Shown here piece after piece: positions 59,904 through 64,000 of a DNA stretch of 64,000 nt (within the stretch, counting starts at the first letter, position 1; each line of letters starts with the position of its first letter). The notes under the pieces were generated by a model. That model saw only the letters and a list, made by a program, of their open reading frames with translations, ran no database searches and was not told where the DNA came from. This DNA comes from Canibacter zhoujuaniae. Its GTDB lineage: Bacteria; Actinomycetota; Actinomycetes; Actinomycetales; Microbacteriaceae. The stretch lies in NCBI RefSeq assembly GCF_011752005.1, contig NZ_JAAIJZ010000001.1, positions 1-64,000 of the forward strand, written 5' to 3'. The position numbers and the translations under genes were made by a program.

Positions 59904-61424
59904 CTATCCTTGAAATTCTGCGTCGTGACGGGTTAAGAACTCGTACATCTCGGCCTCGTCAACGCCCGGAAAAGTGCCTGATGGCAGTGGTGAGAGTATG
60001 TGCTGGTGCATTCGGGCGCTCGCCCAGCTTTTCCCCTCCCACCGCTCAGCCATTAGCTCATCAGGCCGTTTGCAACACTCCTCAGCAGGGCACAGCGAGA
60101 CTGTGCGTTTCTGCGTATCACGGCCGCGAAACCACTTGGCGTCATCAAAGCTGACACCGCACGTAATCGAAAAACCGCCGTCGGTTTCACTCTCACCAGT
60201 CTGTGCGCTCGACCAGAAAGTGCCCTCAGGGGTGTCGGTGTACTGGTAAAACTCGTTAGTGCGATTCTTTCGCTTGAACGCAGTGCGACCACCCCAGTAT
60301 TTGCAGATTAGCTGCCCTTCTTCGTTCCCGTAGCCGTCTGTTGGAAATTCAAGACCGTCATTCTGGTAGCCGCGCACCAACACTCCGGCGGCAGTCGCAC
60401 GATAAAAATGGACGCGTAAATCTAAATGCTCGGTCGCGAGGTTGGTGAAGCGATGCGCTGCAGCCTCATGGGTGACACCAAATGCGTCACGCAGATCCTC
60501 AATTGCGAGGTTGCGCTCGCGTTTTGCAGCCTGCAAAAAGTCGGCGGTGCGCTTCTCTGGCATCAGGCAGGCGGAAGCAAAATAGTTGATTTCAAGACGC
60601 TGCTGCAGAAACTGTGCATAATCCCAGGGCGTTTCGTGCCCGAGCACGTGGTGCGCCATTGCCTGTAGCGCGAGTGCGCGCAGCCCGTGCCCGCCCGGAA
60701 TTGATGCCGGCGGTAGGTAGATCCGCCCATTTTCAAGGTCGGTTATCGAGCGGGTGTTGCTTGGCAGATCATGCACAAACACCAGGGAGAAACCAAGCTT
60801 ATTTGCCAGCACATCAACTGCGCGGTGGGTTAGAGCGCCGGTTGTGTGCCCAATGCTCGCCATTAAATCTTCGGCAATCTCTTCAATTTCGGGCAGATAA
60901 TTATTGCGTGAGCGCATTTTATCGCGCAGCAGGGTGTTCGCCTGTTTTGCGCCCTCTGCGGTGGCGGCGCGCTGCTGTGCTTGGCGGTGAACCTCTTTAC
61001 CCAAACCCACGATTGCTTCGAGCGTATCTGTGGGGACGGATTTGGGTGAGCGGATCTGCGGCAGACCAAGATTTTTATAGATTGTTGTGCGCTGCATTTG
61101 TTCGAGCGCAATTTCTAGCGCGGATCTGCGGTTTGGGGCTTCTGTGGCAAACAGTTTCTGAATATCGGTGCCGAGTTCGCGTGCAAGGGTTTGCAGTATC
61201 GTCAGCTTCGGTTCGCGTTTGCCGTTTTCATAGAGTGAGAGCTGGCTGGCACTTAAGCCAACGCTCGCGCCGAGCTGTTCAAGCGTGAGACCTGCGGCTT
61301 TCCGAAAATGTTTTAGACGCTTCCCGAGAATTAAGTTATCGATACCGGGACGATTTGGAGTGCCAGGCCCGGACTCTGCTACAGCAGTAAATTTTGCATT
61401 TTTTGAGACCCTTAAATCACTCAT
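59904..61424 (-). CDS. RamB-like XRE regulator with IrrE-type sensor domain
   Basis: A 506-residue regulator: XRE helix-turn-helix (about residues 33-87, T-L-E-Q-L-G-A-S-V-G-L-S-A-S-Q-L-S-L-Y-E-N-G-K), then an ImmA/IrrE-like region where the protease motif H-E-x-x-H reads H-H-V-L-G-H (about 256-261), so the catalytic Glu is missing, and a C-terminal DUF2083-type domain with a Cys cluster (C-P-A-E-E-C-C, about 446-452). This is the layout of RamB/MLTR regulators of acetate, propionate and gluconeogenic carbon use. Divergent from pckG, its likely target. Start ATG 61424 with a perfect TATAAT six bases upstream; the longer frame to 61550 crosses the promoter. Confidence 0.88.
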   Translation of the reverse strand: MSDLRVSKNAKFTAVAESGPGTPNRPGIDNLILGKRLKHFRKAAGLTLEQLGASVGLSASQLSLYENGKREPKLTILQTLARELGTDIQKLFATEAPNRRSALEIALEQMQRTTIYKNLGLPQIRSPKSVPTDTLEAIVGLGKEVHRQAQQRAATAEGAKQANTLLRDKMRSRNNYLPEIEEIAEDLMASIGHTTGALTHRAVDVLANKLGFSLVFVHDLPSNTRSITDLENGRIYLPPASIPGGHGLRALALQAMAHHVLGHETPWDYAQFLQQRLEINYFASACLMPEKRTADFLQAAKRERNLAIEDLRDAFGVTHEAAAHRFTNLATEHLDLRVHFYRATAAGVLVRGYQNDGLEFPTDGYGNEEGQLICKYWGGRTAFKRKNRTNEFYQYTDTPEGTFWSSAQTGESETDGGFSITCGVSFDDAKWFRGRDTQKRTVSLCPAEECCKRPDELMAERWEGKSWASARMHQHILSPLPSGTFPGVDEAEMYEFLTRHDAEFQG

Positions 61425-61430
61425 TTTTTG

Positions 61431-61436
61431 ATTATA
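61431..61436 (-). promoter_or_regulatory. -10 box of the RamB-like gene (leaderless)
   Basis: On the minus strand the consensus TATAAT is followed by CAAAAA and the ATG at 61424. The TTGACA directly touching it is too close to be its -35. Confidence 0.6.
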
Positions 61437-61472
61437 TGTCAAAAAACTGTATTTTTGCCGCGAAATTTGGTG

Positions 61473-61496
61473 TTGCGGGTCTGTTGCAACCCGCAA
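61473..61496. promoter_or_regulatory. Operator candidate between ramB-like gene and pckG
   Basis: TTGCGGGT-N8-ACCCGCAA: perfect 8-bp arms. Flanking CGCAAAATT and TTTTTGCCGCG add TTTTGC/GCAAAA elements like the core of known RamB boxes (TTTGCAAA-like). It lies 65-88 bases before the pckG start and 49-72 before the regulator's start. Confidence 0.6.
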
Positions 61497-61560
61497 AATT
61501 GAAGTAACCAATCGTTGCCGTGCGGGCAGAGTGCGGAGCGAACAAAACACAGGGGTGCAA

Positions 61561-63366
61561 ATGACTGAGACAGTTCAGACTACAAACCAGGAAGTAATCG
61601 ATTGGGTGGAATCGATTGTTTCTCTCGTCAAACCAAAAAATATTTACTGGTGTGACGGCAGTGCAGCTGAGTGGAACCAGCTGACAGAAGAGATGGTTGC
61701 AGCTGGCAGCCTCATCAAACTCAACCGCGATATTCGCCCCAACTCCTTTTTAGCGCGCTCAAGCGCTGATGATGTGGCGCGCGTGGAAGATCGCACCTTC
61801 ATCTGTTCAAAAGAGCAGATTGATGCCGGCCCCAGCAATAACTGGCGTGATCCTAAAGAAATGATGGCTGAGCTAACACCGTTGTTTGACGGTGCTATGC
61901 AGGGGCGCACTCTGTACGTGATCCCATTTGCGATGGGCCCTGTCGGTGGCGCAATTACCCAGTTGGGCTTACAAATTACTGATTCACCCTACGCTGTGCT
62001 AAACATGCACATCATGGCTCGCGTAACGCCGGAAGTTTACCGTGAAATTGAAGCGGGGAAGCAGTGGGTGCGCACCGTGCACAGTGTTGGCGCGCCGCTT
62101 GCAACTGGCGAGCAAGACTCTGCATGGCCGTGCAATGAAACAAAATACATTTGCCACTTCCCAGAGACTCTGGAAGTCTGGTCTTTTGGATCCGGTTACG
62201 GCGGCAACGCCCTGCTCTCAAAGAAGTGCTTCGCGCTGCGTATTGCGAGCGTGCTCGGCCGTAATGAGGGCTGGCTCGCAGAGCATATGCTCCTGATTAA
62301 AGCCACTAACACCGAAACCAACAAAGCGTTCCACGTTGCGGCTGCGTTCCCTTCAGCCTGCGGTAAAACTAACTTTGCGATGCTGCAACCGACCATTCCC
62401 GGGTGGAAAATCGAAACCCTCGGCGACGATATTGCCTGGCTGCGCCCCGGTGCAGACGGTCGACTGTATGCGATTAACCCGGAAGCTGGGTTCTTCGGTG
62501 TTGCGCCGGGCACAGGTGAGTCAACCAACCCAACAGCTATGAACACACTCTGGGGCAACACGATTTACACAAATGTTGCGCTGACAGACGACGGTGACGT
62601 CTGGTGGGAGGGCAAAACTGACGCTGTGCCAGAGCATCTCGTCGACTGGCAGGGCAATGACTGGACACCAGCAGATAACCGCCCGGCAGCACACCCGAAC
62701 TCACGATTTACTGTGCCGATTACGCAGACCCCAACTCTCGCCGATGAGTGGGCGAAAGCCGACAGCGGAGTGCCAATCGACGCAATTCTGTTCGGCGGTC
62801 GCCGCGCAACAAACATCCCGCTCGTTGCCCAGTCATTCGACTGGAAGCATGGCGTGTTTATGGGCGCGACCATCTCTTCAGAAAAAACTGCGGCGCAGGA
62901 GGGCACCGTTGGCCAGCTGCGGCGTGATCCGTTCGCGATGCTGCCGTTCTGCGGATACAACATGGCAGACTACTGGGGGCACTGGCTGGAGATGGGCGAG
63001 CTCCTTGGTGATAAAGCGCCTAAGATTTTCCAGGTCAACTGGTTCCGTAAGGACGCTGACGGCAAATTCCTGTGGCCGGGCTTTGGCGATAATTCACGCG
63101 TCCTTGATTGGATTCTCCGCTCGGTTAGCGGTGAAGTAGACGGCGAGGCGCTAGCGATTGGGCGAGTACCAGCAGCTGGAGAGTTAAAACTTTCCGGTCT
63201 TGAGTTGGAGCAGCGTGATGTAGACGCACTCTTTGACGTTGACGCTGAGTCGTGGCTTGCAGAGTGCGATCTGACCGAAGAATTTTTCGCAAAATTCGGC
63301 GACCGCGTGCCCGGCGAACTAAACCGACAGCTTGGGGCGTTGCGTGACAGGCTCGCAACCGCATAA
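61561..63366 (+). CDS. pckG: Phosphoenolpyruvate carboxykinase (GTP)
   Basis: Converts oxaloacetate and GTP to PEP, CO2 and GDP, the entry step of gluconeogenesis. The 601-residue protein has the GTP-type features: kinase-1 loop P-S-A-C-G-K-T-N (C267, K269, T270), the hyper-reactive cysteine being diagnostic of the GTP class, the P-loop-adjacent D-D-I-A-W-L, the F-G-G-R-R-A-T-N strand and the P-F-C-G-Y-N-M-A-D-Y-W region. ATG 61561 with AGGGG upstream. Divergent from the RamB-like gene with an inverted repeat between. Confidence 0.97.
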   Translation: MTETVQTTNQEVIDWVESIVSLVKPKNIYWCDGSAAEWNQLTEEMVAAGSLIKLNRDIRPNSFLARSSADDVARVEDRTFICSKEQIDAGPSNNWRDPKEMMAELTPLFDGAMQGRTLYVIPFAMGPVGGAITQLGLQITDSPYAVLNMHIMARVTPEVYREIEAGKQWVRTVHSVGAPLATGEQDSAWPCNETKYICHFPETLEVWSFGSGYGGNALLSKKCFALRIASVLGRNEGWLAEHMLLIKATNTETNKAFHVAAAFPSACGKTNFAMLQPTIPGWKIETLGDDIAWLRPGADGRLYAINPEAGFFGVAPGTGESTNPTAMNTLWGNTIYTNVALTDDGDVWWEGKTDAVPEHLVDWQGNDWTPADNRPAAHPNSRFTVPITQTPTLADEWAKADSGVPIDAILFGGRRATNIPLVAQSFDWKHGVFMGATISSEKTAAQEGTVGQLRRDPFAMLPFCGYNMADYWGHWLEMGELLGDKAPKIFQVNWFRKDADGKFLWPGFGDNSRVLDWILRSVSGEVDGEALAIGRVPAAGELKLSGLELEQRDVDALFDVDAESWLAECDLTEEFFAKFGDRVPGELNRQLGALRDRLATA

Positions 63367-63402
63367 AGACTTCACCTCTTCGGCAACGAACTGGTGAGCG
63401 GG

Positions 63403-63436
63403 CTCCCTACGGTTCTGCCCAATTTTACTGTAGGAG
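63403..63436 (+). other. First of two tandem hairpins after pckG
   Basis: CTCCCTAC and GTAGGAG pair with one bulge around a 19-base loop containing TTCTGCCCAAT, the same 11-mer found in the loop of the next hairpin. Confidence 0.5.
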
Positions 63437-63445
63437 ATACCCAAA

Positions 63446-63479
63446 GTAGGCCCCCGATTCTGCCCAATCGGGGGCCTAC
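63446..63479. terminator. Terminator between pckG and ecfT (second tandem hairpin)
   Basis: GTAGGCCCCCGAT and ATCGGGGGCCTAC are a perfect 13-bp stem around TCTGCCCA. It lies 79 bases after pckG. The tail on the plus strand (ACCTATTTA) is only moderately T-rich, so termination may be partial; it may also act for the opposite gene. Confidence 0.75.
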
Positions 63480-63556
63480 ACCTATTTAGGGTAGCTGTAA
63501 TTTCTTCGGCATAAACAGCCAAAGTTTGGTGCCCGAACTCGGGTAGAGACTTGAAA

Positions 63557-64000
63557 CTACACTAAATTGCGTGCTTGCAGGGCCTTTGCGGTGTCTTCCG
63601 CGTGCTTTACAGCGCCGAGAATAACCGGCAGGGTGCGTGCTCGGATGCTGCTTTGGAGGCCGCGCGCGGTTGCCGCAATACGAGCATCCTCAACCAGACC
63701 TAGTAGCACTGGCAGTGCGGATATTGCGATTGCGGCTGCGAGCGCAGGGCGTTCAGGATCGATCCCGAAGAGACGCAGGGGAGTGCAGCAGGTTCTAAAA
63801 AGTTCGAGGAGCTCAGAGACTCTGGTCGTCAGTATTAAAACTGTTGCGTTTAACACACAGAGGATCATCACTCCAATCACACTAAAGAAGCTTGCAACGG
63901 AGGCTAACAGTAACTGTATAACTCCGAACACGAGAATTAGCAGCCAAATCTGCTGGAGTGGGCGCACTAATTCCCGGAGAGGTAGTTTCGTGGTCAGTCC
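63557..64000 (-). CDS. ecfT: EcfT-family transmembrane subunit, 5' end outside window
   Basis: C-terminal ~147 residues of an energy-coupling-factor transporter T protein; the frame stays open to the window edge on the minus strand, so the GTG at 63967 is not taken as the true start. Hydrophobic helices are followed by the long cytosolic coupling helices with the two Ala-Arg motifs (T-A-R-G-L-Q and A-L-Q-A-R-N-L; the second normally reads A-R-G). D-P-E-R-P and the T-T-R-V-S-E-L-L-E-L-F stretch also fit the family. In ECF importers it links an S component (often for biotin, B vitamins or metal ions) to two ATPases; these would be encoded beyond the window. Confidence 0.8.
   Translation of the reverse strand, partial: GLTTKLPLRELVRPLQQIWLLILVFGVIQLLLASVASFFSVIGVMILCVLNATVLILTTRVSELLELFRTCCTPLRLFGIDPERPALAAAIAISALPVLLGLVEDARIAATARGLQSSIRARTLPVILGAVKHAEDTAKALQARNLV

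Noticed and set aside
61425..61550. Longer start for the RamB-like gene
   Set aside because: The extra 42 residues would cross the TATAAT box and the inverted repeat and have no regulator-like sequence.
63520..63545. Palindromic GCCCGAACTCGGGT near the end of ecfT as a terminator
   Set aside because: The loop would have only about two bases and no T-run follows on the minus strand.
1..64000. CRISPR arrays, insertion sequences, prophage, rRNA genes, toxin-antitoxin pairs
   Set aside because: None seen: no regular spaced repeats, transposase, integrase or rRNA-like stretch was found on reading.

Overview
The window looks like a chromosomal housekeeping stretch from an actinobacterium of intermediate GC (mid-50s percent judged by eye, not computed). 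Reasons: the order lysA-hom-thrB-rho-prfA-prmC-tsaC-wecA-small membrane gene-atpBEFHAGDC, the order glmU-prs-rplY-pth-mfd-mazG-eno-septum gene-DUF501, a GTP-type PEP carboxykinase beside a RamB-like regulator, many GTG/TTG starts and many apparently leaderless genes. A Microbacteriaceae-like relative is my best guess (very short ATP synthase epsilon subunit), but I cannot prove the family from sequence alone. No rRNA, CRISPR, phage or insertion sequence was seen. No gene-free stretch exceeds about 240 bases.

Layout. 1-4.3 kb: end of an LmeA-like (DUF2993) gene, then lysA, hom, thrB (lysine and threonine synthesis). 4.4-13.2 kb: a Rho-family gene, prfA, an MFS transporter, cysK-cysE on the minus strand, prmC, tsaC, wecA. 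13.2-20.7 kb: complete F1Fo ATP synthase operon with a small membrane gene in front, three internal hairpins and a strong terminator. 20.8-26.1 kb: yaaA, a PP2C phosphatase, a zinc metallopeptidase, asparaginase and gabT. 26.2-29.7 kb: metG, tatD, rsmA. 29.7-33.3 kb: a Mn/Zn-type ABC importer on the minus strand, sitting where ispE often lies. 33.4-41.7 kb: ABC-F protein, CycA-like permease with a PLP decarboxylase, a divergent LysR regulator with an amidase, a MarR regulator. 41.8-49.5 kb: tRNA-Gln, glmU, prs, rplY, pth, mfd. 49.6-53.8 kb: dhaK, dhaL and a DhaM-HPr-enzyme I fusion, an apparent insertion between mfd and mazG. 53.8-59.8 kb: mazG, hisS, eno, septum protein, DUF501, ndh. 59.9-64 kb: RamB-like regulator, pckG and the 3' part of an ecfT gene cut by the window edge.

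Most striking observation: the only Rho-like gene here, in its usual locus, keeps the cold-shock RNA-binding domain but has lost the Walker A lysine, the catalytic glutamate, the Q-loop and R-loop RNA contacts and the usual arginine-finger region. It looks like a Rho pseudo-ATPase. In the same window several operons end in long, clear intrinsic terminators. Secondary points are the self-contained PEP-to-dihydroxyacetone phosphorelay fused in one DhaM-HPr-EI protein, a recurrent TANNNT-(6-7 nt)-start codon layout at ten first genes (leaderless transcripts), intercistronic hairpins in the atp operon, and several clean operator-like palindromes.
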